From Undaria pinnatifida (lineage: Eukaryota; Sar; Phaeophyceae; Laminariales; Alariaceae), in NCBI GenBank assembly GCA_012845835.1, contig JABAKD010000017.1, positions 1,044,001-1,108,000 of the forward strand: a DNA stretch of 64,000 bases, in the 5' to 3' direction. The translations under genes were made by a program, and so were the position numbers. The notes below the pieces were generated by a model. The model made no database searches and had not been told where the DNA came from. It was given only the letters and a program-made list of their open reading frames with translations. Below are positions 11,351 to 22,599 of the stretch, one piece after another (position 1 is the stretch's first letter; every line of letters begins with the position of its first letter).

Positions 11351-11393
11351 GCCTACATAGAGTGGTGCCGTCGTCGTCCCGAACCACCTCGAC
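11311..11393. repeat. Long hairpin, about 41-bp arms, no loop
   Basis: gtcgaggtggttcgggac... is followed directly by its reverse complement, centred between 11351 and 11352, with a few mismatches. It is an inverted partial copy of the upstream tandem unit. Confidence 0.8.
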
Positions 11394-11427
11394 AAGCTAC
11401 ATATGTACCTGGTAGCATATAAAATTT

Positions 11428-11645
11428 GCACTTCTTTTTTCGCCAGGTAGATCCCTACCTTTTCTTCGTACGTCAGGTCCGGGGTCACATAGCAGTCCCC
11501 CCACCCCACCCCCACTATGGTGCCACGATCACTCTTGCCCTCCGACAACATGGCGTAGACGCCGTCCCGATGGAAATCGAATCCGTAAAGCAGTACCTGG
11601 TACTGTACTACCTCATCGATATCGCGAGAAGGTCTCAACATTATT
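11428..11645 (-). repeat. SINE-B copy (truncated head)
   Basis: On the reverse strand a B-box-like 'ggattcgatttccatc' is followed by a body ending in the 'gtgaccccggacctga' motif shared with 29480-29828 and 49455-49612. The A-box part is not clear. Confidence 0.5.
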
Positions 11646-11689
11646 TTCTTCCCTGGTCGACTCGCGTCGATTTTTTTGGGACGTCTTAG

Positions 11690-12370
11690 ACTTCACAACT
11701 TCTCACGTACAAGTAGCACTGACAACACTAAAAATTAGCGATCTATTACACCTCGGACAAACCCTGCAATCCTGCAACAGAGGACATGCACCCCCCGTAA
11801 CACGCGATCGAACTGCCGCACACAGCTTGCAAAGATGAGCTCCCACGGCATCTTCGACCTCACAGCCACACTGTATTCTAATTTTAGATTATAAAAACGT
11901 CGCCCCCGTCCGCGTCACGCCTCTTTCCCAACAAAACAACAGAGCCAACCTCTCCAACTAAATCGACTGGACAGCCTGCCGGATGCAAGCGATGCTACAT
12001 GCTGCATTGGACGTTTTTCCTAGTGTAGGATTATCCAAGCCCAATTTCAATTATCAATAGCTTTACCCCCACCAACTGAAAATATCCCGCACTACCTCCA
12101 AGTAGTTTCGTCCTCGAAACTTCTGTTTCACCCGCACAACGTGACAAAACACGTGTTCGTCCCCGAAACGCATGACCGGGGCTTATTGTACGTCCCTTTC
12201 CATTGAGCTACTTGCGCACGTTTGCGGCGCGGCGGGGGAGAGCATCATCATGCAGAGCCATCGCTTCCTGTAGTGGAGGCTGACCCGTGTACTGTATGGA
12301 TCTGGTTTTGCTGTTTTGCTTGCAGCTTCAACGCGAAGCTGGTCGACGCGGGAGGGAAGAGGAGGAGGCG
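11690..12370. other. No gene recognised
   Basis: No coding signature, repeat or RNA gene was seen in this stretch on either strand. Confidence 0.4.
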
Positions 12371-12376
12371 GCGTAC

Positions 12377-12405
<29 letters not shown>
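12377..12405 (+). repeat. G homopolymer of 29 bases
   Basis: Uninterrupted G run flanked by purine-rich sequence (gaggaggcgg before, ggcgagggaggagg after). Length may be unreliable in the assembly. Confidence 0.9.
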
Positions 12406-12408
<3 letters not shown>

Positions 12409-12564
12409 GCGAGGGAGGAGGGGGTTATTAGGCACAGGTCTGGAAAGAAAAACAGGCTAAAATTGAGGACGCTAGTCGTACAGAGACAGCAGTGTAACGT
12501 ACATTCTGTTTTGCGCAATACAGCATAACCTTTACCGGACAACCTTATACCCAATTATACAGGT

Positions 12565-12915
12565 TTGACTTTCAGGATAACCGTACAAGGGAGCCTTGCA
12601 GAACACTCTAGCAGGATAACTTTACAGGATAAGAATAACCTCACAGGATAACCTTACAGGATAACCAAACAGGAAACCATGCACGATAACGTGAAAGGAT
12701 AACCTCGTGTAGAGGAATAATCTTAAACCGTAAACCCACAGCATGATCTCACACGATAACCTCACCGTGTAAACCTTACAGCTCAACCTTACAACGCCAC
12801 CACGGATGATCTTACGTGATAACCTTACGATATAACCCAACAGGATACCTGGTAATACTTACAAGATAACCGTACAGGATAACCTTACAGGATACCCTTG
12901 GAGGATACGTGGGGG
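12565..12915 (+). repeat. Degenerate minisatellite of 'aggataaccttac'
   Basis: About 25 imperfect repeats of an 11-14-base unit (cAGGATAACctta) fill this stretch. Confidence 0.8.
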
Positions 12916-13130
12916 AAAATACACAATCATGACTCTGCGTCGAGTTGCAGTATTATTGGTTGAGCCACGTAACGCACAACCTGACGCGTGCGACGATAGG
13001 GATAACATTTTTTTCAAGCAGAGTGTTGACATACGTGATCACGGTCTGTTTCGGAAGGCCGCTGCGGGCTGGGGGTGAATGAAACCTCCCACGAGTTGAG
13101 CCGGAAATCAAAAGGGAGGAATTACAGTAG

Positions 13131-13290
13131 GGATCCCCCAGTACGGCGTTGGTGTGCTATAGAGAGCAATGTTACCGCCTTATTGGGGGAAGCCGCCTTA
13201 TTCATTCCAGTGTATGAGGACAGTTCCCCAGGCGTGCCAAGCGATTTTGACCGCCTTATATCCGGATATCGCCTTATCAGTTATTCAGAC
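13131..13290 (+). mobile_element. TIR-2 element copy 1
   Basis: Shares 'gtgctatagagagcaatgt' and 'gaccgccttat' with 42128-42310, 52769-53180, 54570-55045 and (reversed) 48209-48345. The left end has 'ggatccccca'; the matching right end is degraded. It lies between two related sequences (13025-13115 and 13333-13425), as if inserted into a tandem repeat. Confidence 0.65.
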
Positions 13291-13334
13291 CTGGAGCTAT
13301 ACTGCAACAGAAAACGGAGGTGGAGGTAGGGGTT

Positions 13335-13640
13335 GACGGCACATGTGGTCACGGCTTTTTTCCCAGAAGGCCGTTGAGCGCAATCAAAAATTCCCACGAG
13401 GTAAAGCGGAAAATAAAAACGATGGACAACACAAAAAATAAATCTCAAGAGTCAAGCCAGAAAACAAAATGATAAAAAGACAAAAAACAAAACTCTCGCG
13501 AGTTGAGCGGCGGGACAATAAACGATTAACCAAAAATAAAAACAAAAAGTTCTCGCGAGTTGAGCCAGAAACAAAAACGATGGATAAAATAATAACAAAA
13601 CTCACATGTTGAGCTGGCAATTCAAAACGACGAACAGATC
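13335..13640 (+). repeat. Degenerate tandem repeat with 'cgagttgagc'
   Basis: Units of about 50-60 bases repeat 'cgcgagttgagccggaaa.aaaaacgatgg' with drift. An extra unit is at 13025-13115 beyond the inserted TIR-2 copy. Confidence 0.6.
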
Positions 13641-13733
13641 AATCAAAACCTTTATTACCAATTAAGCAGGAAAATAAAGCAGGGATGTGGACCAACAAAA
13701 ACATACTGGAAGTTCGTAGAAGGAGGTAGGTAC

Positions 13734-13925
13734 TCACTGGGGGTTGACGAGTGATGCGAAAAACGCCTTAATCGTGGCCATTAGAGTCGGCTTCTTCCCC
13801 TTTGCGGACTTCTTGGATTTTTTCGACGTCTTGCCCTTCGATGAACCAGATTTACTCCCCGACTGCACCGACAGCAAAAAAACACAAGCGATGCGCAAAA
13901 CAGCGATAACACTCTTGTAAACCAT
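13734..13925 (-). CDS. Possible small secreted Lys/Ser-rich protein or first exon
   Basis: A 63-codon frame on the minus strand starts MVYKSVIAVLRIACVFLLSV, which looks like a cleavable signal peptide. A strongly basic Ser/Lys/Gly tract follows (SGSSKGKTSKKSKKSAKGKK), then a short hydrophobic end (MATIKAFFASLVNPQ) and TGA. No family is recognised. Related fragments of the same stretch occur just upstream at about 14040-14100 and 14380-14440, so the exon edge seems to have been tandemly copied. It could be the first exon of a longer gene or a chance frame. Confidence 0.35.
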   Translation of the reverse strand: MVYKSVIAVLRIACVFLLSVQSGSKSGSSKGKTSKKSKKSAKGKKPTLMATIKAFFASLVNPQ

Positions 13926-14099
13926 GCCCTTTGCACATATTATGGCCGTTCGACTGAAAGACCAAACAAGTCACACGATTCCCGGACAGCACGGTATGCG
14001 ATATCGTACAGAGCACACGAAATTAAAAACGTCTTGCTCTATGAAGACGAAGATTCGCTTCCGTCCCGACTGCGGATGCCAACAGCAGAATATCAACGG

Positions 14100-14240
14100 C
14101 GCGAAACAGCAGCAACAGCAAACAACGATACAAACATAAACGCCAACACCAACACCAACGACCGCGACGACGACGATGACACCAACCAACACGAACACCG
14201 ACGCCAACAACACCGACGAACGACAACAACGACGAGATAT
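14100..14240 (+). repeat. AAC/GAC-rich low-complexity tract
   Basis: Imperfect CAA, AAC and GAC triplets (cagcaacagcaaacaacg, gacgacgacgatgac). Confidence 0.7.
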
Positions 14241-15026
14241 GAGTGAAGCATGTACAGTCACAGGTACGAAAAAATACGGTAAAAACGCAAAATACCTCTT
14301 GTGTGTATTCTTACAAACCATGCACAATAAAGTGCAGAAAAGCCAAAACACTTCGATCTCTTGCCCTGCACGACGAAAATTCGCTCCCCGCCTGTGCCGA
14401 CAGCGGAAAACCCAAGACAGGCGAAACAAAAACACGCCAAGGGAGTAACGAGTCGCCCATGGGCGAGGCAGATGAAAATGCTCAAACAGCAAAAGGATAG
14501 AAAACGCGATAGAGTGGGACGCGTGTGGTCCCGGTACAGTATCACAATACAGTAGGACCGGCCATCTCGTAAAAAACACAAAGGCCGGCCAAAGCTGGAG
14601 TTCGTACGTTGGAAAGAGTGTGCTCTACCCAAAATTTGAGGTAAAAGCGTCGAAAACGATTTTTTTGTCGTGTAAACATCAGCCAACATTTTCCTAATGC
14701 TTTGTCTTCTTACTAATAATATCATCGGTGCCCCGTGCAAAGTAAGGAGGTAAACTATTTTTATTTCCGCGCGTTTTTACGTTTCTCATCTGGTATGCTT
14801 GGGGGATTACAACCACCGAATATGCTACCGCGGTGAAATGTAGTGCAGGGCCTCAAACGAAGCTGTCCACGCACCTTTTTCGCACCGACTGTCTTCCCCC
14901 CCCGCAGGTCTATCAACCTTGACCCTGCGAGCTGATCCCGCGTTGCGTCCATCGCGCTCCCCCGGCCGGTTGTTGCGCCGAGAGCCCTGTAGCGGGAAGC
15001 ACAGGAGATAATGACGTTGCACAGAT

Positions 15027-15185
15027 ATAAATAGTAGCAGTAGTAGTAGTAGTAGTAGTGGTGGTAGTAGTAGTAGTGGTAGTAGTAGTAGTAGTAATGG
15101 TAGCAGCAGTAGTAGTAGTAGTAGTAGTAGTAGCAGCAGTAGCAGCAGTAGCAGTAGTAATGGTAGCAGCAGTAGCAGTAATAAT
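15027..15185 (+). repeat. (TAG)n/(CAG)n triplet array
   Basis: About 50 triplets, mostly AGT/TAG with interspersed CAG and TGG. Confidence 0.9.
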
Positions 15186-16140
15186 ACCAAGGTTTTACCC
15201 GACAAGTACCCGTCTTAAACGGGTAGCTGCTAAAATTTGAAAAAAAAATACCCGGGTACTCGCGATTATTCACGGTTATTGGGCGGGTACCTGGGTACCC
15301 GTTTAACAGTCGGGTACCCGGGAAATTTTGTGTTCGTCATGTTTGATCCTTAACGTTGCAAATAATATATTCAAAGGGAGTGGGTATATCGCAATGGGTA
15401 CAACATTCGGCATGACAACTTTGCGACGATGATTTCCGTACATCATACTAGCACAGTAGACTACGCGCCGCAAAAGCACGGTATGATATACTGACTGCTG
15501 TAGGTTATAGCAGCAATCGCATTCGTTTACTATTTTTGAGGTTTTCCCACTGGGTTTTCCCTCTGTTGGTTTGCATTCTTTAGGTTTTAGCAGGTGTTAC
15601 AAATCGCAGTCGTTTATTGTGCTCTGCTTTCCCACTGGGTGTTCCCTCTGCTTTTTGCATGTTTCAGGTTTTCGCAGGTGCACCTCGTACAGGTGTTGTT
15701 TAACGTGTATGTATTTTTTCATTAAGTGAAAGCGGTCGCATTAGAGTGTTTGCGAAAATACGTTTCTAAAAATTTACTTGCCTTCCGCTAAAAAAAGTGA
15801 ATTGCCTTCCCACCGAGTTTTTGGTGTGTTTGCGCTAGCGGTAAACAAAATCCTGCAGGCGACGCCTCCGAAATTTAGTAGGGAAACGGGGATGTGCGCG
15901 ATTGTAATATACGTACGAGTACAGCAGCAGCAGTACGAGTACTCGTAGTATTATACGATATAATTATACGATATACGAGTACTCGTTGTACGTACTCCAG
16001 TCTCGAGCCTCTCGTTTCAGGTGCAGCAGTACCTGGAACACGGTACATGCAAGCACCCAACAGACTACAAATCAGAGGTATGGCGGTCTGTCTCGCGCGT
16101 AAAAAACTCCTTGTGAGCAGGGACTACCTCATTACACGTG

Positions 16141-16512
16141 CTACAAGCAGAGCAACGCCTTCCTCATGCGACGGAAGGGAAGGCGAAGCGCAGTTTCCCC
16201 ATGGAACGTGGACCTGTTATTGCGAAGCACCACCCTGCGAAGAATCCGCAGTGAACGCAGCGGTTTAGGGCAGAGGAGTTTCCGCTCCTCTGCCCTAAAC
16301 CGAAAGTCATGCCACGCTTCAGTCGCGGTGATGTTGGAGAAGCGCGGTGGCTGCTGTCGCACAGATGGACCGATACGAGTCCTATCTTGCCAGATGCGGC
16401 ACACGATAGCCGCAATCAAGGCGCGTGGTGTCGCTCTCTGCGTTGAGGCTCCTCTCCTCGTGCGTGCGTTCGACCCCGCCAGCTGCGAGAAGTTCACCAC
16501 AGCTTGCAGCAA
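16141..16512 (-). pseudogene. Harbinger-like transposase N-terminal fragment
   Basis: The minus-strand frame holds WHDFRFRAEERKLL and, further on, 'NNRSTFHGETALRLPFRRM'. That resembles the conserved N-terminal block of PIF/Harbinger (DDE_Tnp_4) transposases, where F.F....L..L precedes 'R..V.GEEAL...LRR..YP'. The DDE catalytic core is absent. A perfect 18-bp hairpin lies inside the frame (16261-16302) without closing it. The match is from recalled pattern, not alignment. Confidence 0.45.
16261..16302. repeat. Perfect 18-bp hairpin, 6-base loop
   Basis: cggtttagggcagaggag, loop tttccg, then its exact reverse complement. Confidence 0.95.
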
Positions 16513-17474
16513 GCGCTGAACCCTTGGTCACGGACGCAGAGGGCAGCAACAGACGGTTCATCACCGGCCTGCTGCATATCTCTGATGTTACGCCTGCGCG
16601 TCGTGCTCAGGGTACTACCCTCTCAATCCTCCGTGCGTTCGTATTAGTAGCTTGTGTTGTGTCGTGACAACAGCGTGGTGCTTCAAACTGGTCCTGCTTA
16701 GGGCGCTATAGACCCTTGCAGAGGCGTTCTGCCTCGGACAAATGCTCGGTGTGTTGTAGGCCAATGAAACAGAGAGACAAAATTTACCGTAACTTTTGAT
16801 CAAAACCTACCTTCGACAAAGTACATTTTTGCCTTATTTTCAAAAATTTACCGCAAATATTGCCTTCGGGACAATTTTTGAAGAAGTAAATTTCTAAAAA
16901 CGTACTTTCGCAAACACTCTATTATTATATTATTTACCTGCGAATTTCCCGCTGGGGTTCTTTGTTTTCTGTATGCTTTATGTGTATCCTTGTAGGAAGT
17001 TTCCTTGGGAAGCAGCAATTTCCGCCCTTTTCATCTTCTCCGGTACTTTAACGTGTTTTTATCTTTAGGTAAAACCTACTAGTAGCGAGAGTACTGGGTA
17101 GTTTAGTGAGGCTACAGAGTGATCGTATACATTATCAAAATAAGCATACACTCCAGCTGTGAGATCGAAGATTTTGTCGAAACTCATCTTTGCAAGTTGT
17201 GTGTGATACTCCGATCGCGCGTATTACGGGTTGGGTGACCTCATTAAAGATATAGGTCGGCGACTCCCCTTGCAACTACAGTGGAGCTATCAGGATCAAC
17301 AGGGTGATGCTAGTCAGTCTGTGCGCGGAAACTACTTCGTCCACATCAATGTATTCAATAAGCAGTCTAATTATATATAAAACTTTCTTGTAAACGTTCA
17401 CGTCAAGGCTTCAACTCTAGCCTCGCTCAGTATTTGTATTCAACCCACACTGTTTAGCAAAAAAATGAATACTG

Positions 17475-18450
17475 TAGTTGTGCGACTCATCGCACCCCCG
17501 TGCGATCAATTTTTAAATGATTCCTAACTTTGACTTTTATCACACAGGGGTGCGATAACTCCGGTATGTGCGATGACTCCGGCCTCTGTGCGGAAAATGA
17601 ATTAAATGATTTGGTTTCCCGTTCTGACGCACACCCTTGTGCGGTAACTCCGACATGTGCGACTCTGAACAAATCACACACCCTGCCATGCTGTGATGTG
17701 AACGCACACCCCTGTGCGGTAACTCCGACATGTGCGATTCCGAGCAAATCAAACACCCTGCCGTGCTGTGATGTGAACGCACACCCCTGTGCGGCCGACA
17801 TGTATGTGCGATACGGAGGAAACCACACCCCCCACTGCTGTACTGGTGGCGCACCTTCTGAACGTCCTCCCTGTGCGATACCTAACTCTACCATGTGCTA
17901 CACGGAACACACCTCTAGGGTGGAAACTGATAGGCACTGTTGCCTGTGTGCCTGCCTTCCTGCGGTTCGTCCGTACCGCACCCACAGCACACACAGCACA
18001 AAAACACAAAAAACCCAACTGAGTTGTCGGCTGCCGTCGTTCCGTCGCATGAGGTACAGCAGTACTAGGTAGGTCAGTACTGCATCGTGGCAGGGCCGGT
18101 GGTGCATTTTTTTTTTTTTTTCTTTGGTGCGGTCGCCGAATAAAAAATAACAAAAGCGAGAGTTTTTTATGTATGATATGCACCTGCTACAAACAGCGGT
18201 GAGCCCCGGTTACAAACCGCTAGAAAAACGGATCGTGGCACAATTTTTACCCTGAGGCCACACGCCACAGCATGCAACCTCACGCTCGAAGGTGGCACCA
18301 ATATCGGAGTCATCGCACCCCTGTGCGATGATTCCGACCCCTGTGCGGAAAATGAATTAAAGGATTCCAAACTTGAAAAATTAACGCACAGGGGTGCGAT
18401 GACTCCGGCATGTGCGATAACTCCGGCCTGTGCGATGACTCGCACAATTA
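17475..18450 (+). mobile_element. TIR-7: inverted-repeat element filled with a minisatellite
   Basis: The left end 'gttgtgcgactcatcgcac' is mirrored at the right end (gtgcgatgactcgcacaatt). Inside, 'tgtgcgataactccgacatg'-type units of 24-36 bases repeat at 17540-17890 and again at 18310-18440. A shared segment, 'gtgcggaaaatgaattaaa', is present at both ends. The middle (17900-18300) is unrelated sequence. Confidence 0.6.
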
Positions 18451-18679
18451 CGGTACACACATAGCCAAACTATGAACCGTAACGGTACTATAAGTGTATT
18501 ATGATACCGCTATAACCCATAGTTGTCAAGGTTGTTTATTGCATGTTTATCTTCAGGGATAAATATACATTTAACCATACTTTACAAAAGCCGCGAGGGG
18601 GAACGTTGAAATTCCCAAACGTCCCTCGCAACTTCGCTCTTAGCCCCCCGAAGCAATTTTTTTCGGCGTACACAAATAC

Positions 18680-19224
18680 GTTTTGCAGATATGCACAACA
18701 GCCCCCACCCCCAACCACTGTAAACCAATATGTCTTCGAAAACACCACTCTGAAACTACACGATAACGAAGTCTAGAACATCAACCAAAACATACACGTG
18801 TAGCAACAACCACGTGGACACAAAATTCTCAAATCTTAGGATGCCCGTACACTAAAACCACATATACGTTCACATACGAAACCCAGTCGAATGGAACCCA
18901 TATACCCTGGGTTCCAAATTGAGGTCCTTACGAGTCAGAAACACAAATACGTTTAGCAGATATGCATAGCAGACCCTCCCCCCAACCACTGTAAACCAAT
19001 ATGTATTCTAAAACACCACTCTGAAACAACACGATAACAAAGTCTAGAACATGAACCAAAACATGCACGTGCAGCAAAAACCACGCAGACACAAAATGCT
19101 CAAATCTTAAGGATGTCCGCACACTAAAACAACATATACGTTAACATACGAAACCCAGTCGAAAGATGGAACCCATATACCCTGGGTTCCAAATTGAGGT
19201 CCCTACGAGTCAGAAACATCACAT
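18680..19224 (+). repeat. Direct duplication, about 273-bp unit
   Basis: The units at about 18680-18952 and 18953-19224 both run from 'gcagatatgca' to 'aggtccntacgagtcagaaac', sharing 'aaccactgtaaaccaatatg' and 'cccatataccctgggttcca'. Identity is high by eye. Confidence 0.85.
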
Positions 19225-19700
19225 AGTCTACATTTAGTCTTTACACAAACCTAAAATGCGTCAAAACCAGCTCGTTGCCAAATAACAGGTTCATCAAGAA
19301 CGCAAGAACAAACCGAACAAGAGACGGGGTAATCACAGCAGCGCAAATCATTAAAGCATTCGCCCACCACATCACCTCCTTTGCAATTGGTTTTGGGCAT
19401 CGGCGAACTGGGTCCAACGCATGCCCGTAGTGTCTTAGGTGGAGTGAGGAGCGGTAGTAAAAATCAAGTGCGCTGCTCAATGAACAGTTCTTGACCGTCG
19501 GTACACTGAACAATCTTCGGGCCGCGTCTCCTCTGTATCAGGTGTGTGAGGAATTTTATTTGTCGTTTTCAAGCAAGCGTTGACATATACTACCTGGCTT
19601 GATGTAAAGGACAGGAACACCACTCAGCGATCATCTGCTGCGCGCTAGGGCATGTTTTAATGAGCACCACTAACAAGAGCACCAGACATGGACGCGACAT
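19225..19700. other. No gene recognised
   Basis: Unassigned sequence between two direct duplications; no motif seen. Confidence 0.4.
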
Positions 19701-19775
19701 CTACAGGACCACAACATCTTCGGCGAGAGTGGGGACAAAACAGGGCGTATAATCGTACACTAGATAATACTAATG

Positions 19776-20350
19776 TGAAAAGGAAGTACAAACAGATATG
19801 TAAACACTGCGGTAGACCACACTACCAACCTATTTCGCATGGTATTTCGTGCCTACCTGCCGTCTGCATGATTACCTGACAACCTCTACCAAACGCAGTA
19901 GCATATGCCTAACGAAGTAAAGTCACCCACGTGTTCAATAGTGGTGACATGGCATGCCCACATCACCTCGCTTGTTGAATTTGTAAGATGTATCTCTGTC
20001 TTAGAATTGGCAACCTCAGAGCCCCACATCGGCACGGCGAAAATCATGGGCGCAAAATCGTACATTTGAGTCAATAATAATGGGAAAAGGGAGTACAGGC
20101 AGATATGTTAAAATTGCGGTAGACCACACTACCAACCTATTACGTAGGGTATTTCGTACACACCGTCTGCATGATCGCCTCCCAACCTATGCCGAACGAA
20201 GTATGACTAACGAAGTAACGTAATTGAGAGCGGGTACACCAAGCGTTCCTTTCTAAACACTGACGATTCGCACTTCTCCCTCTCGTGCTCAATGGTGGTG
20301 ACATTGTATGACCACATCACCTCGCCTGTTGTATTTTGCGATATGTATCT
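19776..20350 (+). repeat. Direct duplication, about 300-bp period, diverged
   Basis: Units at about 19776-20010 and 20079-20350 share 'ggtagaccacactaccaacc' and 'cacatcacctcg.ttgt'. The first encodes a short Cys/His-rich stretch, CKHCGRPHYQPISHG (19799-19843), broken in the second copy. That stretch may be left over from a transposase or Gag zinc finger. Confidence 0.75.
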
Positions 20351-20493
20351 AATTAGCGATGTCAGAAAGTAATGGTAACTACATGGTTGTGCCCATCGAT
20401 TGAAATATTTTGTCTTGCGATCCATGTACAACAACAAATTATGAAGCTTTAACACGTTGTTTACCACGCCCAAAGATTGTGTTACATACCACA

Positions 20494-20985
20494 TCTAACA
20501 TCAAATCTTCTAGAATAATAAACAATACCAGGCAGGTGATATAAAGGGAAGTCTTCCTGCTACAACCTTCAGATTTGTCTCCTTTAAGGAGCAATGCTTT
20601 CCGCGCACATATTGAAGTGTTCCGCCCGTCCCGTCCCCCACCCGATCCCTCTTGTTCAAACGCCCCACCTAAAATCAAAATCTGCTAGAGTAGTAAACAC
20701 TACCAGCCGGCTGATATCACCTCATTATCTTTTTGGCCATCTAACATCAAATCTTCTAGAATAATAAGCAATACCAGGCAGGTGATATAAAGGGAAGTCT
20801 TCTTGCGACAACCGTCAGATTTGCCCCCTTAAAGGGTTTATAGTTTCCGCGCACATATTGAAGTGTGTCCCCCCCCCCCCCCGATCCCTCTTGTTCAAAC
20901 GCCCCACCTAAAATCAACATTTGCAATTGTAGTGTACACTACCAGCCAGCTGATATCACCTCAGTATCTTTCTAGCCATCCATGC
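20494..20985 (+). repeat. Direct duplication, about 247-bp unit
   Basis: Units at about 20494-20739 and 20741-20985 share 'atcaaatcttctagaataat', 'caggcaggtgatataaaggg' and 'ccgatccctcttgttcaaac'. The second has a C14-15 run where the first has a mixed C-rich tract. Confidence 0.85.
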
Positions 20986-21830
20986 CGTAGCTCCATTACA
21001 TCATCTTATCCTCGTGTGTTTTTTCCCACAGTGATTCCCATCATCTGCTTCTTGTTGTTTTGGAACGAATCCGAATTGTTATCGTACATAGAATACGGTC
21101 GCTTGTATTCCAATCGAGGGGGCATATTAATATATATACCACGTGCCTGGTATATGAAAGGCCCGGCTAAGCGTGTCCGGCGAGGGGCACTCACCTTCTC
21201 CGCCCTCTCGCTTGTTATGTATCAGGACCGACCCGCCTGTGCTTTGAACACGCGACAACCATACTGCTACTGCTACTGCTACTGCTGCTGGACTGCTGTT
21301 ATTGCGTGCCGGGCGCGCTGTCGGCGCGGCACTGAGCACCCCGAAGCTGGTGGGGGGGGTATGGTGTGTGGTGGCCTGTATGATGTAAGGTGAGACATAA
21401 TTTTTAACTTGGAAAGGGTTTCCTGGAGAATATGTACGAAATGTTACTCATGGGGCGTAATTTGGGGGATGATACGTTGATATTCCTGGGGGTTCTAAGG
21501 TAAAACAACGGGTACCTGGGCCCCAAATACTCGGCGAGTATGAAGTGTTACGCGTACGCGTCACGGGTATTAGCAAGCCGGGTAATACTCGCGAGTGCCC
21601 GGGTAATTGGCAAAAGGGTAACACCTCTAGTAGCAGCAGTGGTAGCAGTAAGTTTGTTGTATTACGCCGCTGTCCAAGATCCACATTACGTGGTAATCAT
21701 AGTACAGCGGTAGCCGCGCTTTCAGCTCTTCCCGTTGTGGCTGCCAAGAGCGGTGTTTTCGTGCATGTGCATATCATAGGCTGTGTGCGTACGAGTAGTA
21801 TAGTTCTGCGTGTGAATGTGCGCGTAAGAT
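20986..21830. other. No gene recognised
   Basis: Includes a short CTACTG hexamer run (21263-21285). Open frames here look like chance. Confidence 0.35.
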
Positions 21831-21904
21831 GAACTTACGGTCTCCAGAGCAAAACGGAGATTATGTGCCCGCAGACAAAAAAAAGGGGGAAATAAGTCGC
21901 TCAG

Positions 21905-22364
21905 CGTCAGTGCAGCCGGCCAGGTGCACAAACAAACGATCGGATTTGCGTACTTGGGCGGGGCTGTCAGTGCAGATAGAGAGCTCAGCGTCGAGAAAAC
22001 GCGGCGCTCTGAGAGCCTGGGCGTGCATCCGCGGTACAAGACGGAAATATATGACAGTCTGGATGTGCGCTTGCGGCTGAAGGTGCGGGTGCTGAACGTC
22101 GATGTGGTCGAGCCGCTACTCTACGGGTGCGTGACGTGGAGCCCGAACAAGCCTGACTACGACAGGCCACGGCAGGTTCACCACTCCATGCTCCGCCGAT
22201 GCCTCGGCTGGCGGAAGCGCGACGACTACACCCTCTCGTACGCCAACGCGCTCGCCAAGACAGACTCCGAGGGTGCGGAGACGGAGGATATCGTTCGCGG
22301 GGTTCGTGAATCGTGCGGGGGGGGAGTGTCTGCCGCGGGGGGTGATGTGTGGGGAGCTGGTTGA
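21905..22364 (+). pseudogene. LINE (non-LTR) reverse transcriptase C-terminal fragment
   Basis: From 21924 the frame reads QTIGFAYLGGAVSADREL, then 'DSLDVRLRLKVRVLNVDVVE', PLLYGCVTWSP and HHSMLRRCLGW. This is the region after the RT catalytic core in RTE/Jockey-like LINEs (FKYLG, then 'LYG.E.W'). The catalytic YxDD part, endonuclease and 5' end are absent, so it is a 5'-truncated dead copy. It runs out of similarity near 22330 in a G-rich tract. Confidence 0.75.
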
Positions 22365-22469
22365 GGGTAAGGGTTATTCTGGGTGGCAAGAGAAGGGTTC
22401 GGATGGTGCGCCTCAAGGAAAGGTATGACGGAATTTGGCATTAAGTTCGAAGGGTGGAGAAAGGCTGCA

Positions 22470-22590
22470 CACAAGGTCGGCGTCGAGTCGAAAAGGCTCT
22501 TTTTCGACTGTGTACGACAGCCCGACTTGGGCTTCAGTCGAAATAGGCCCTTTTGGACTGACAATTCCGACTGCATAATAATTGGTATTT
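22470..22590 (+). mobile_element. TIR-6 fragment
   Basis: Contains 'cttcagtcgaaa.aggccct' and 'gactg...ttccgactg', the subterminal pattern of the complete TIR-6 element at 43801-44558. Confidence 0.5.
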
Positions 22591-22599
22591 CTACTGGGC

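Larger units (their letters stand above)
15744..16919 (-). mobile_element. PIF/Harbinger-like DNA transposon, degraded
   Basis: The ends form an inverted repeat: GAGTGTTTGCGAAAATACG at 15744 and its near-complement ending at 16919, extending about 38 bases (…TTTCTAAAAATTTACTT). The termini begin GAGTGTTTG, as in Tourist/PIF elements. The flanks read TTA (15741-15743) and TAT (16920-16922), close to the 3-bp TWA target duplication of that superfamily. Inside, on the minus strand, lies a Harbinger-like transposase N-terminal fragment. At 1.18 kb it is far too short for a full transposase, so it is non-autonomous. Confidence 0.65.

Noticed and set aside
12183-12554. Proline-rich protein on the minus strand
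   Set aside because: Pro run comes from the 29-base G homopolymer; length is unreliable and no domain is present.
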